Of a DNA stretch of 20,264 nt, positions 6,725 to 15,106 are shown in pieces (the first letter of the stretch is position 1; every line of letters starts with the position of its first letter). The DNA lies in the IMG/VR virus record IMGVR_UViG_3300030450_002413, positions 1-20,264 of that record; one strand, written 5' to 3'. This DNA is from a virus. The notes beneath the pieces are model-generated. The model made no database searches. It was given only the letters and a program-made list of their open reading frames with translations, and had not been told where the DNA came from. The position numbers were made by a program, and so were the translations under genes.

Positions 6725-7558
6725 ATGTCAACACCTACTTCAGAACTACAAGAATTAACTAATAAATCTATTATTGAGTTGTTTTCTGTTGAGCTTAAAG
6801 CTGATGTTCATTATACAAAAGTTGCAAAAACAGACAATGCCTATACGCAGTCAGATGGAAGTGGTGGTGCTGGGACACAAATTGAAATTACACTTAACTC
6901 TCATGGATTTTCAACTGGTCTTATTTTAAGTCTTGACTTTACCTCTGGAAATGGAATTGATGGGATTTATACTATACAGAGTGTCACTACAAATACTTTT
7001 ACAGTTACGGCTACAAGTTCACAGTCAACAAGCGGTAATGTATCTTTCAATGTAAATTCAACATTAACAGACCCTACTGTTTATTTATTTCATAGTGGTA
7101 ATAATATGAAAGATAGTCTTGATATTGTATGGCAATCAAATACATACACAAGGATGCCTTGTACAGCAGAGGGTTTCAAATATTCTGGAAAAGGAACATT
7201 GCCAAGACCTACATTAACTTTTTCAAATTTATTAGGTACTGTGACCGCAATTTTACAACTTGTTAATCAAACAACACCCTTTATTGATTTACAGGGTGCA
7301 AAAGTAACACGCAGACGTACATTAAGCAGATTTCTTGATGCTGTTAACTTTCCTTCAAATGTAAATCCTTATGGCACACCTGATCCAGCATCTGAACTGC
7401 CAAAAGAAATTTATTTTATTGATAGAAAAGCTACAGAAACTAGAAATATTGTGTCATTTGAAATGGTTACAAGTTTTGATTTGCATGGTGTAGGCGCACC
7501 AAAAAAATTAGTTACAAGGGATGACTTTGCAGGTGTTGGAACTTTTGTTAATTTTTAG
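6725..7558 (+). CDS. Minor tail protein, lambda gpL-like, lacking the Fe-S C-terminus
   Basis: A 277-residue protein. The split N-terminal domain (SELQELTNKSIIELFSVEL; DPTVYLFHSGNNMKDSLDIVWQSNTY; MPCTAEGFKYSGKGTLPRPTLTFSNL) and the FLDAVNFPSNVNPYGTPDPASELPKEIYFIDRK segment match minor tail protein L. A beta module (residues 38-110) is inserted after the first strand. The protein ends HGVGAPKKLVTRDDFAGVGTFVNF. Lambda L continues into a Cys-rich domain that binds an Fe-S cluster, but here only one Cys (146) exists in the whole protein, so that domain is absent. It starts directly on the preceding stop and lies 2 bases before the K-like gene. Confidence 0.83.
   Translation: MSTPTSELQELTNKSIIELFSVELKADVHYTKVAKTDNAYTQSDGSGGAGTQIEITLNSHGFSTGLILSLDFTSGNGIDGIYTIQSVTTNTFTVTATSSQSTSGNVSFNVNSTLTDPTVYLFHSGNNMKDSLDIVWQSNTYTRMPCTAEGFKYSGKGTLPRPTLTFSNLLGTVTAILQLVNQTTPFIDLQGAKVTRRRTLSRFLDAVNFPSNVNPYGTPDPASELPKEIYFIDRKATETRNIVSFEMVTSFDLHGVGAPKKLVTRDDFAGVGTFVNF
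6836..7054 (+). repeat. Tail beta-module copy 2 (in L-like protein)
   Basis: Residues 38-110 of the L-like protein: IEITLNSHGFSTGLILSLDFTSG, DGIYTIQSVTTNTFTVTATSS, SGNVSFNV. It includes an 18-base stretch (6983-7000) that recurs with one mismatch in copy 3 (9011-9028), pointing to descent from a common DNA segment. Confidence 0.75.
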
Positions 7559-7560
7559 CT

Positions 7561-8268
7561 ATGGACTGGAAGCAATCTTTCAAAGAATATGCAAAAGAAC
7601 AAGCACCAAATGAGGCTTGTGGTTTGCTTGCTGTTATAGAAGGAAAAGAAACTTTTTGGCCTTGTAAAAATTTAGCTGAAGGAAAATTTGACTTTTTTAT
7701 GCTTGACCCTGATGACTGGGCAGAGTGTGAAGATAATGGAGAAGTTATTGGTGTAATTCATAGTCATCCTGTCGGATCAGCAACACCTTCAGATACTGAT
7801 AAAGCTGCTTGTGAACATTTGGGATTTCCATATTACATTTATAGTATTTCTTTAGATCATTGGGAAATGATAGAACCAAAAGATTGGAAAGCACCTTCAC
7901 TTATTGGTCGTAGGTTTATTTGGGGTAAATATGATTGCTGGTCTATAGTTACAGATTGGTTTAAAGAGACAAAAAATATAGATATTCCTTATTGGAAAAG
8001 ACCAAAAACAATAAAAGATTTTTTGGCAAACCCAGAATTTGAATTTGCTTTACCTAAATTAAATTTTGTAAAACAAGATAGGCATGATGATCTACAAGTT
8101 GGTGATGTTTTGTTATTTGAAGGTAGAAAAAATATTTTAAATCATGTAGCCGTATATATTGGAGATATGACTATCTTGAATCATAGTAGACGTGCATTAA
8201 GTTGTAGAGAATTTTATGGTTTAAAATACCAAAAAGCACTGAGGGGAGTTTATAGATATGCAGCTTAG
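7561..8268 (+). CDS. Tail-tip peptidase, lambda gpK-like (JAMM + NlpC/P60)
   Basis: A 235-residue protein with two enzyme domains. Residues 1-110 form a JAMM/Mov34 metalloprotease: E18 in NEACG, then H67-S-H69-P, seven residues, S77 and D80, the complete zinc-binding H-x-H-x7-S-x2-D motif. Residues 115-235 form an NlpC/P60 peptidase: C126 in WGKYDCWS, H195 in NHVAVYIGD and H208 in LNHS give a full Cys-His-His triad. Lambda K acts at the tail tip, and such enzymes are thought to cut peptidoglycan during DNA entry and process tip proteins. All visible catalytic residues are intact. It overlaps the I-like gene by 11 bases. Confidence 0.92.
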   Translation: MDWKQSFKEYAKEQAPNEACGLLAVIEGKETFWPCKNLAEGKFDFFMLDPDDWAECEDNGEVIGVIHSHPVGSATPSDTDKAACEHLGFPYYIYSISLDHWEMIEPKDWKAPSLIGRRFIWGKYDCWSIVTDWFKETKNIDIPYWKRPKTIKDFLANPEFEFALPKLNFVKQDRHDDLQVGDVLLFEGRKNILNHVAVYIGDMTILNHSRRALSCREFYGLKYQKALRGVYRYAA

Positions 8269-9112
8269 AAAAATAAAAGTCTATGGCAAGTTAAGAAAAT
8301 TTTTAGGACAGTCAACTTTTGAAGCTGCTGTAAATTCACCACAACAAGCATTTAATTTTTTAAGTGCTAATTTTGAGGGTATTGAAAAACACATGAATAA
8401 TCAAGTTTATAAAGTTAAAGTAGGTGGTCGTGTTGTAAGCCAAGAATTTTTAAATATGAAAGGTCAAGGCGAAATTCAAATTATACCTGTAGCTATTGGA
8501 GCAGAATTTGTAGCTAATTTTGTTGAAGATGCGATTGGTTTTGCTGGTGATGTTGTTAATTTTGTTTTTGATAATGCTTTAACTCTAGGTGCTGCTGCCC
8601 TTACAGGTGGATGGAGTTATGTTGCGACAGTTGCTGCACTTACTGTTGCATCTGATCTTTTATCACCTGACCAGCCAGTACAGAATGCCTCTGCTGTTGG
8701 TGATATAGACCCAGGCATCAGAGGATCATATAGTTTTAGCGGCATCCAAAACGTCAGTTCGAGTGGTATTCCAATTCCTATAATATATGGGCGTGTTTTC
8801 TCTGGATCAATTATTATAAGTGCAGGGACTGATACTACACAAATAATAGGAATGTTATCGAGTACATTAACTTACACGCAATCAGGAAATTTAATTACTG
8901 TTACGGCTAATGGTCATAATTTCAAAAATGGAGAAAATATAAATGTTAATTTTACCTCTGGCCCTCTTAATGGTTCAAATGTTGACAATGCAACTTTTGG
9001 TGTTCAAAATGTCACTACGAATACTTTTAAAATGAGTACCGGTGTATGGAACAGTCAAACATATTCAAATTCTGGAAATGAATTAGAAGTCACAGCAAGG
9101 AATTTACCATAA
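8258..9112 (+). CDS. Tail assembly protein, lambda gpI-like, with appended beta module
   Basis: A 284-residue protein. Residues 1-80 are a ubiquitin-like tail assembly I domain (IKVYGKLRKFLG, VYKVKVGGRVVS, GEIQIIPV). A hydrophobic helical region follows (about 88-135, FVEDAIGFAGDVVNFVF, ALTLGAAALTGG, VATVAALTVASDLL), then IPIPIIYGRVFSGSIIISAG, where I-like proteins usually end. Beyond that, residues 203-280 are an extra beta module. The start ATG overlaps the K-like gene by 11 bases and is served by GAGGGGAG about 10 bases upstream. I-like proteins are needed for tip assembly and J loading. Confidence 0.87.
   Translation: MQLRKIKVYGKLRKFLGQSTFEAAVNSPQQAFNFLSANFEGIEKHMNNQVYKVKVGGRVVSQEFLNMKGQGEIQIIPVAIGAEFVANFVEDAIGFAGDVVNFVFDNALTLGAAALTGGWSYVATVAALTVASDLLSPDQPVQNASAVGDIDPGIRGSYSFSGIQNVSSSGIPIPIIYGRVFSGSIIISAGTDTTQIIGMLSSTLTYTQSGNLITVTANGHNFKNGENINVNFTSGPLNGSNVDNATFGVQNVTTNTFKMSTGVWNSQTYSNSGNELEVTARNLP
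8864..9097 (+). repeat. Tail beta-module copy 3 (C-terminus of I-like protein)
   Basis: Residues 203-280 of the I-like protein: LITVTANGHNFKNGENINVNFTSG, ATFGVQNVTTNTFKMST. It follows the normal end of the family. The 18-base stretch at 9011-9028 matches copy 2 at 17 positions. Confidence 0.7.
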
Positions 9113-9118
9113 ATAATT

Positions 9119-12100
9119 ATGCCTAGATTAGTTGACGATCAATTATTTGGAACTGATGCAAAGGTTGTTGACGCCGATTTAGTTGATAATGCCTTAAGAA
9201 GTAAACAGTTTGCAACAGTTGTAGATTTACTTGGATATGGAGAAATAGAAGGATTTAGAAAACCAACAAATTCAAACCCAAGTTCAACCGATTCTCTTGA
9301 TGTTAGGAAAGATATATTTTTAGATGGAACACCTATAGTAAACGCTAATGGTGACAAAAATTTTGAAGAAGTTGAAGTATTTTTTAAAAGTGGCACAAAG
9401 GATCAAACACCAATACAAGAAATAAATGCGATAGAAAATACAATACCAGTAGGTGTTGAAGTTACAAAAGATGTACCAATAACAAGAACTATATCAAATA
9501 CCTCCGTTGATAAAGTAAGAGTTACCCTTCAAATTCCACTTTTACAAAAAGTGAAAGATGGTGAGATTGTAGGTACAAGTATTCAAGTTTCTATAAGAAT
9601 CACAGAAAATGATGGAACAGTATCAAATCCAGTGGTAAAAGATAAAATTGCTGGAAGAGTTATAAATCCATTTTTAAAAGATTATGAAATAATATTTGAA
9701 AGAGACATGAGTTTTCCTGTTACTTTAACTGTTATAAGAGACAGTAAGGAAAAGCAACAGTTTTCAAGAAAAGTAAATTGGTTATCTTATACAGAAATTA
9801 TTACAGACACAAAGGCATATCAAGGATTTGCTTATGCTGCTTTAAGATTTAATGCACAACAATTTCAAAACTATCCAAAGCGAATGTATCGCCTTAAGGG
9901 AACAAAAATTAAAGTGCCACACGATACAACAATAGATTTAGATAATGGAAGAGTTGTTTATCCAGATGGTTATACATTTAATGGAACATTCAAAACTGAT
10001 AAAGAATGGTGTTCAGACCCAGCTTGGGTTTTATATGATTTGTTAACTACAGAGAAAGGCTTTGGCGGTTCAGGTGGCATTATTGATGAGGACACTTTAG
10101 ATGTATTTAGCTTTTATTCTGCTAGTGCATACAACAGTGAACTAATAACTGATCCCATAACAGAAACAACAGAGCCAAGATTTAGTTGTAATATTATTAT
10201 TCAAAAAAAACAAGATGCTTTTACCATAATTAATGATTTATGCTCTGTAATGAGAGCAACACCATTTTATAGCGTTGGATCACTTAAAATATCTCAAGAC
10301 AGACCAAATAACACTTCAACAAATACATCTGATCCACAATACATATTCACTAATGCAAACGTTTCCTCTGAAGGTTTTATATATAGCAGTATTGGATCAA
10401 AAGGAAGATTTACAGAGGTAGAGGTTTCTTATTTTGATAATGATACACAGAGTTTAAATTTTGAGTATGTAAGTGCTGATGAAATTACAGCTTTATCTGG
10501 TTATATAACCAAGTTTGGAAGGATAAGAAAAACTCTTAAATCTTTTGCTTGTACATCAAGAGGTCAAGCAAATCGTCTTGCTAGATGGTTTTTATACACA
10601 AACTTAAAAGAAACTGAATTAGTGTCTTTCAAAATAACTCTTGAAGCTGGTGTGATTGTAAGACCTTCTACAATTATCGCAATTGCTGATTCTTTAAGGG
10701 CTGGCGTGCGTAGGGGTGGAAGAATAAAATCTGTTACCAACACAACTACTATTGTTGTTGATGATGCAAATAATACTGATCTTACAGCAGAAAATTCAGC
10801 AACTTTATCTGTCATTATGCCCGACGGCTCAACAGAAAGCCGTAGTATTAGTTCAATATCTGGCACTACAATTACTGTTTCTTCAGCATTTTCTACAACT
10901 CCAAATGTAAACTCAATTTATGCAATAGAAAACACAACAGTCGAATTTCAAACATATAGAGTTTTGGGGATAGAAGAGGTTAACCATTGTGAATATAATA
11001 TTTCAGCAATAATCCATGACACAAACAAATATTCTGAAGTTGAAGATACTGATGTTGCAGCAAATCCAAGATCAATAACAACTTTAATTGATGAAAAACC
11101 AGCACCAAGTAATTTAGCTGTAACAGAGGAAATCGTTGCTAGAAATAATAGGGCAGTTTCAAAATTATTAGTTACATGGCAACCAGTACAAGGTGTTAAA
11201 GAATATATCCTTGAATCTCGTTTCGATGAAGATAATCCAGAAAGATTTAGGGTAGCAAGACCAAGTTTTGAAATATTTGAATCAAGATTAGGCACTTATG
11301 AGTTTGCTCTTAAGTCAGTTAACTCTTTAGGAAAAATAAGTAGAGACGTAACAAAAGTATCATTCACTGCAGTTGGAAAAACAGCACTACCAACAGACCC
11401 ATCAGGTTTAACTGTTGAGCCTGTATCAGATCAATTTGTTAGGTTACGTTTTAATGCAGCAACAGATGTAGATGTAATTCATGGAGGCACTCATGAGATC
11501 AGGCATTCAACAGATACAAGTGCCTCTGCTAATTTTGCAAATGCTTTAGAAATCGAAATTGTGGCTGGTAATGTAACAGAAGCATTAGTCCCAGCTTTGA
11601 CAGGGACATATTTTATTAAAGCAGTTGATGATGGTGGTAGAAGGTCAGCAAATGCAGCGAAAATAGTTATTACAAAACCTGATCCACAACCAAATCAAAT
11701 AATAGTCACACAAAGAGAAGATCAAACTTCACCTGTATTTAATGGCACAAGGGTAAGGACTGTATTTAGTGATGTATTTAATGGATTGGTTTTAGATGGT
11801 ACACAATTTTTTGATAATGTAGCAGATGTTGAGGCTCTTGCAAGTTTTGATTTTTTAGGTTCTGGTATTGCTTCGCAAGGTTTTTACACTTTTGCTGATG
11901 ATCTTGATTTAGGTGCAGCTTTTGATTTGTCGTTAGAACGTCATTTCAAAACGGCAGCTATTGTTGTTTCTGATTTATGGGATTCAAGAGTTCAATTAGT
12001 TAACAGCATGCCAGACTGGGATGGAACTTTAGCTGAAGATGTTGGTGCAAAATTACAAGTTGCTACTTGTCAGGGTGTTAATACTGCATCTTTATCTTCA

Positions 12101-12979
12101 ACATATTCTCAAACTCAGGATCTCATAACAATAACAAGATCCTCTCATGGATATGCAGTAAATGATAATGCACTTGTTGATTTTACAAGTGGAACTGCAT
12201 CAGACGGATTTTTAAAAGTTACCTCTATAACCAATGCAAATGTTTTTGTTGCTGAAGCAAAAAGACAACTTGCTGAGTATGAAATTATAAATGAAGATAC
12301 TGGCGAGATAAGAATTTTTAGTTCTGGCGATCATTTTGGCCTTGTTGCAAATGACACTGTAAAACTTGTATTTTTATCTGGTGATGCAACAAGTGGAGAT
12401 TTTGTTGTAGGTGCAGTTCAATCTGCTGGGGTTATTTCTATAACAACATCTGACAATGATGAGGTTACCTCTGGTAGTGTTGAGCTAATAAAGATTAAAG
12501 ATAGTTCTGGAAATAATGTCACTACAAGCGGTAATTGTAATATATCAAGCGCATTTAGTCCTTTTAATGAATTTGCAAATGGTGAGTATAGAGCAAGAGG
12601 TTTTAGATTTAGGGCAGAATTGTTTTCTAATGATCCTGATGAAAATATAGAAATTGATGAATTAGGCTATACAGCAAGTATGAAACGTAGAACAGAAACT
12701 GTAAACACTGCTATAGCAAGTGCTTGTGCTACTAATGGTGCAGCAAAAACAGTTACTTTTGGAAATGCTTTTTATACAGGCACTACAGCTATAAATTCAT
12801 CAACAACAGCATTTTTACCAACTATTGGAATAACTTTAGAAGGTGCTGTTTCTGGTGATTATTTTAAAATTACCTCTGTAACAGGAAGTCAATTTGTTAT
12901 AGAAACAAGAGATTCAAGTAATAATTTTAAAGATTTAAGTTTTAAATATACAGCAGTTGGTTTTGGTAAAGGCTCTTAG
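9119..12979 (+). CDS. Central tail-tip/host-specificity protein, lambda gpJ-like
   Basis: A 1286-residue protein. Residues 1-650 are the conserved J core (LRSKQFATVVDLLGYGEIEGF; IFLDGTPI; VNWLSYTEIITDTKAYQGFAYAALRF; NYPKRMYRLKGTKIKVP; WVLYDLLTTEKGFG; QDAFTIINDLCSVMRATPFYSVG), with a beta insert around 535-610. Two fibronectin type III-like domains follow (about 660-755 and 757-860). The distal part (about 890-1286) holds two beta modules (993-1050, 1054-1126) related to those in the M-, L- and I-like proteins, and a third divergent one at the end (ITLEGAVSGDYFKITSVTGSQFVIET). J forms the central tip spike; its distal end usually contacts the receptor. Length is near lambda J (about 1130). The start lies 6 bases after the I-like stop. 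Confidence 0.93.
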   Translation: MPRLVDDQLFGTDAKVVDADLVDNALRSKQFATVVDLLGYGEIEGFRKPTNSNPSSTDSLDVRKDIFLDGTPIVNANGDKNFEEVEVFFKSGTKDQTPIQEINAIENTIPVGVEVTKDVPITRTISNTSVDKVRVTLQIPLLQKVKDGEIVGTSIQVSIRITENDGTVSNPVVKDKIAGRVINPFLKDYEIIFERDMSFPVTLTVIRDSKEKQQFSRKVNWLSYTEIITDTKAYQGFAYAALRFNAQQFQNYPKRMYRLKGTKIKVPHDTTIDLDNGRVVYPDGYTFNGTFKTDKEWCSDPAWVLYDLLTTEKGFGGSGGIIDEDTLDVFSFYSASAYNSELITDPITETTEPRFSCNIIIQKKQDAFTIINDLCSVMRATPFYSVGSLKISQDRPNNTSTNTSDPQYIFTNANVSSEGFIYSSIGSKGRFTEVEVSYFDNDTQSLNFEYVSADEITALSGYITKFGRIRKTLKSFACTSRGQANRLARWFLYTNLKETELVSFKITLEAGVIVRPSTIIAIADSLRAGVRRGGRIKSVTNTTTIVVDDANNTDLTAENSATLSVIMPDGSTESRSISSISGTTITVSSAFSTTPNVNSIYAIENTTVEFQTYRVLGIEEVNHCEYNISAIIHDTNKYSEVEDTDVAANPRSITTLIDEKPAPSNLAVTEEIVARNNRAVSKLLVTWQPVQGVKEYILESRFDEDNPERFRVARPSFEIFESRLGTYEFALKSVNSLGKISRDVTKVSFTAVGKTALPTDPSGLTVEPVSDQFVRLRFNAATDVDVIHGGTHEIRHSTDTSASANFANALEIEIVAGNVTEALVPALTGTYFIKAVDDGGRRSANAAKIVITKPDPQPNQIIVTQREDQTSPVFNGTRVRTVFSDVFNGLVLDGTQFFDNVADVEALASFDFLGSGIASQGFYTFADDLDLGAAFDLSLERHFKTAAIVVSDLWDSRVQLVNSMPDWDGTLAEDVGAKLQVATCQGVNTASLSSTYSQTQDLITITRSSHGYAVNDNALVDFTSGTASDGFLKVTSITNANVFVAEAKRQLAEYEIINEDTGEIRIFSSGDHFGLVANDTVKLVFLSGDATSGDFVVGAVQSAGVISITTSDNDEVTSGSVELIKIKDSSGNNVTTSGNCNISSAFSPFNEFANGEYRARGFRFRAELFSNDPDENIEIDELGYTASMKRRTETVNTAIASACATNGAAKTVTFGNAFYTGTTAINSSTTAFLPTIGITLEGAVSGDYFKITSVTGSQFVIETRDSSNNFKDLSFKYTAVGFGKGS
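11096..11690 (+). other. Two FN3-like domains in the J-like protein
   Basis: Domain 1 begins at PAPSNLAVTEE, with LLVTWQPVQGVKEYILESR and GTYEFALKSVNSLGK. Domain 2 begins at LPTDPSGLTVEPVSDQFVRL, with TGTYFIKAVDDGGRRS. The Trp/Tyr spacing and the closing 'Y.F.....N..G..S' pattern are those of fibronectin type III folds common in J proteins. Confidence 0.75.
12095..12496 (+). repeat. Tail beta-module copies 4 and 5 (distal J-like protein)
   Basis: Copy 4 (12095-12265): LITITRSSHGYAVNDNALVDFTSG, SDGFLKVTSITNANVFVAE. Copy 5 (12278-12496): IRIFSSGDHFGLVANDTVKLVFLSG, SGDFVVGAVQ, ISITTS, TSGSVELI. They are adjacent, share the module's motif order with copies 1-3, and are strongly diverged from each other. 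Confidence 0.65.
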
Positions 12980-12984
12980 TGTAA

Positions 12985-13013
12985 TTGTTTTAGAAATTAG
13001 TGTATCCTATAAT
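12985..13013 (+). promoter_or_regulatory. Candidate sigma70-type promoter before the tail fibre gene
   Basis: TTGTTT (12985-12990), a 17-base spacer, and a perfect TATAAT (13008-13013) lie in the 55-base gap between the J-like and fibre genes, one of the few gaps in the late operon. The -35 matches consensus at three of six positions. The region is AT-rich, so chance is a real alternative. Confidence 0.4.
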
Positions 13014-13034
13014 TAAATAAATACTGATGGGCAA

Positions 13035-14450
13035 ATGAGTCAAAACGATTTTGTAATAGATAATGGTACAGGTCTTGCTGTCCGTCAAGATATAGAATCT
13101 GCCTTCCAAGCACTTGCTGGTAATAACTCAGGTAATTCAACCCCTACTACAACATATCATTATCAATGGTGGGCTGATACCTCTGCCAATGTAATGAAAA
13201 TAAGAAACTCAAATAATACAGATTGGATAGAACTGTTTCAACTTGACGGTACTTTTACTCTTGAAGATGGATCTGCAAGCACACCAGGGCTTGCTTTTAG
13301 AGATGATTTAAATACAGGTATTTTTAGTTCTGCTGCTGATACTTTTAATGTGGCAACTGGTGGTGTTGAAAGAATGGAGCTAGGAGCTACAACAGTATTT
13401 AATGAAGATGGTGCAGATGTAGATTTTAGGATTGAAGGCGATACAGATGCTAATTTATTCACACTTAATGCTGGTAATGAAGCGGTTGGAATTGGATTTG
13501 ATCCAACTAGAAAATTCGAAGTAAAAGATAATTCTGGTGGTAATAGAGTTGTTAATATCAGGTCAAGTGGAACCTCTGGAGCTTTTCTTGCATTTTTAGA
13601 TGCAAATACTACAGATGATTCAAAATGTAGATTAGGGAGTGCTGGTGGTAATAATCTAATATTAAAAGGTGATACAGTTCAATTCGGTACTGGAGGTGGG
13701 ACTGAATTTGGTAGGTTTGATTCGTCTGGAAGGTTTCTTATAGGAACTACTAGTACTGTTATCGGTTCAGCAAGTGAATTTAATGAGATTGTTTTAAGTG
13801 GTAAAACTAGAGGTGCGGGGATAACTTTACAAGATGTTGATGCAAATACAAGATTTCAAATACGCACAGATGATAATGGTGATGGAACTTTACTAAATGC
13901 TTCAACAAACCACCCCATAGCCATTCGAACAAATAATACAGAACGTATGCGTATAGATTCGTCTGGGAGTGTTTTGTTTGGTACCACATCTGATGTTAGT
14001 ACTTCTGGAGGTTCTCAATTCAAATCTGTTTCAAATAATCGTATGCAATTAGTTGTGGGAACAAACACCAGCGGTTCAAATACGGTGGCAGCATTCAATA
14101 ATTCAAATGGAACAGTAGGTCAAATTAACACCAGCGGTACAAGCACAGCATATAATACCAGTGCATCTGATAGAACACTTAAAAAGAATTTTGAAAGCTG
14201 GACTGAAAATACATTAGATTTGTTTAAAAATATAAACCCTCAAAAATTTAATTTTATAGTAGAAGATGATGGGGCAGAAAAATCAAAAGGTTTTGTTGCG
14301 CAAGATATGGTAAGTAGTTTTCCAGAGGCATATACAAAAGAAGAGGGAGAAAATGCAAAGTATTATTTTAACCCTTCTGGAATGGTTGTATATTTAATGA
14401 AAGCAATACAGGAGTTGGAAGCGGAAGTTGCATCATTAAAGGCAGCCTAG
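13035..14450 (+). CDS. Tail fibre with C-terminal S74 intramolecular chaperone
   Basis: A 471-residue protein. Residues 1-75 (MSQNDFVIDNGTGLAVRQDI, HYQWWADTSANVMKIRNSNN.DWI) are an attachment domain I recall from many phage fibres. The middle is a repetitive beta fibre (GLAFRDDLNTGIF; GVERMEL; GNEAVGIG; RMRIDSSGSVLFGT), which suggests a trimeric beta-helix. The end is an S74 domain: S378-D-R-T-L-K383-K-N, INPQKFNFI, SKGFVAQDM, FPEAY, MVVYLMKAIQELEAEVASLK. S74 domains help trimer folding and then cut themselves off near the Ser-Lys pair, here releasing about 94 residues. Asn is mostly AAT, unlike the capsid gene. Likely a receptor-binding side or central fibre. Confidence 0.9.
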   Translation: MSQNDFVIDNGTGLAVRQDIESAFQALAGNNSGNSTPTTTYHYQWWADTSANVMKIRNSNNTDWIELFQLDGTFTLEDGSASTPGLAFRDDLNTGIFSSAADTFNVATGGVERMELGATTVFNEDGADVDFRIEGDTDANLFTLNAGNEAVGIGFDPTRKFEVKDNSGGNRVVNIRSSGTSGAFLAFLDANTTDDSKCRLGSAGGNNLILKGDTVQFGTGGGTEFGRFDSSGRFLIGTTSTVIGSASEFNEIVLSGKTRGAGITLQDVDANTRFQIRTDDNGDGTLLNASTNHPIAIRTNNTERMRIDSSGSVLFGTTSDVSTSGGSQFKSVSNNRMQLVVGTNTSGSNTVAAFNNSNGTVGQINTSGTSTAYNTSASDRTLKKNFESWTENTLDLFKNINPQKFNFIVEDDGAEKSKGFVAQDMVSSFPEAYTKEEGENAKYYFNPSGMVVYLMKAIQELEAEVASLKAA

Positions 14451-14477
14451 TAATATTGGTAGACTAATAAAAAATTT

Positions 14478-14678
14478 ATGGCAACTCCACAAGAAATTTA
14501 TGATGAAACAAAAACTCGTCTTGATTTAAATATTGCAAAATTACAAGTTTTACAAAGAGAAATACAAGAAAAGCAAGCAGAGGCACAAAAACTAACCCAA
14601 CCAATTATTGAGGATCAAGGTGCATTAAAACAATTAGAAAAACTAAGTGATGTTGTACCGACTGTAGAATCAAAGTAA
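14478..14678 (+). CDS. Small coiled-coil protein
   Basis: A 66-residue, charged, helical protein. It begins MATPQEIYDETKTRLDLNIA and continues KLQVLQREIQEKQAEAQKL, a heptad-like run consistent with a coiled coil, then a short C-terminal tail (LSDVVPTVESK). It lies 27 bases after the fibre gene and 22 before the next small gene. I recall similar small helical proteins beside fibre genes in marine phages but know no function. A fibre chaperone or adaptor is a reasonable guess from position only. No signal or membrane segment. Confidence 0.6.
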   Translation: MATPQEIYDETKTRLDLNIAKLQVLQREIQEKQAEAQKLTQPIIEDQGALKQLEKLSDVVPTVESK

Positions 14679-14700
14679 AATAAAATAAAAAATTATTATT

Positions 14701-15042
14701 ATGGCTGTAACTTGGAATGTTGTTTCTTTAGATGCAACAAAAACTGTAGGTTCTTTATCTGATGTCGTTACTACTGTTCACTGGACTGCTAGTGATTCTG
14801 AAACTGTTGGTAGTGGCGATTCTGCTGTTGAACACAATGGTCATAGATATGGTACTGTAGGGCTTGCTGCTGCTGACACTGGATCTTTTACTGCCTATAA
14901 AGATATAACAAAAGATAGTGCTATTGCATGGGCAAAAGCTGCACTAGGATCTGATGAAGTTACAGCTATTGAAACAAATATTGCTGCACAGATAACAGAA
15001 TCTAAAACACCAAGTACTACTTCTGGTGTACCATGGTCTTAG
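14701..15042 (+). CDS. Conserved hypothetical protein (DUF7936-like)
   Basis: A 113-residue protein. A beta-rich first half (VTWNVVSLDATKTVGSLSDVVTTVHWTASDSETVGSGD, HRYGTVGL) is followed by a helical half (AIAWAKAALGSDEVTAIETNIAAQITESK) and a short end (TPSTTSGVPWS). The VHWTASD...HNGHRYGT and final VPW are signatures I recall from a family common downstream of tail fibre genes in marine phages (I believe DUF7936), of unknown function. An AT-only leader (attattattatg) precedes the ATG with no purine-rich ribosome site. It may be a fibre- or tip-associated structural protein. Confidence 0.65.
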   Translation: MAVTWNVVSLDATKTVGSLSDVVTTVHWTASDSETVGSGDSAVEHNGHRYGTVGLAAADTGSFTAYKDITKDSAIAWAKAALGSDEVTAIETNIAAQITESKTPSTTSGVPWS

Positions 15043-15078
15043 TCACATAAGACATAATCAGGTACATTGGAGCGATTG

Positions 15079-15106
15079 TTGGAATAACTAGCAGCATTGA
15101 TATAAT
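15079..15106 (+). promoter_or_regulatory. Candidate promoter with extended -10, upstream of small membrane gene operon
   Basis: TTGGAA (15079-15084), a 16-base spacer, and TATAAT (15101-15106) preceded by TGA give the extended -10 form TGnTATAAT. It sits in the 104-base gap after the structural operon and about 40 bases before the 15147 ATG. The leader contains GGAGG (15129-15133). It is the best promoter seen in the window and would let this small operon be expressed apart from the structural genes. Confidence 0.6.

Noticed and set aside
13500-14150. Short direct repeats in the tail fibre (GSNT, RMRIDSSG-like)
   Set aside because: They are explained by the repeating beta structure of the fibre and show no DNA-level repeat units or CRISPR-like spacing.
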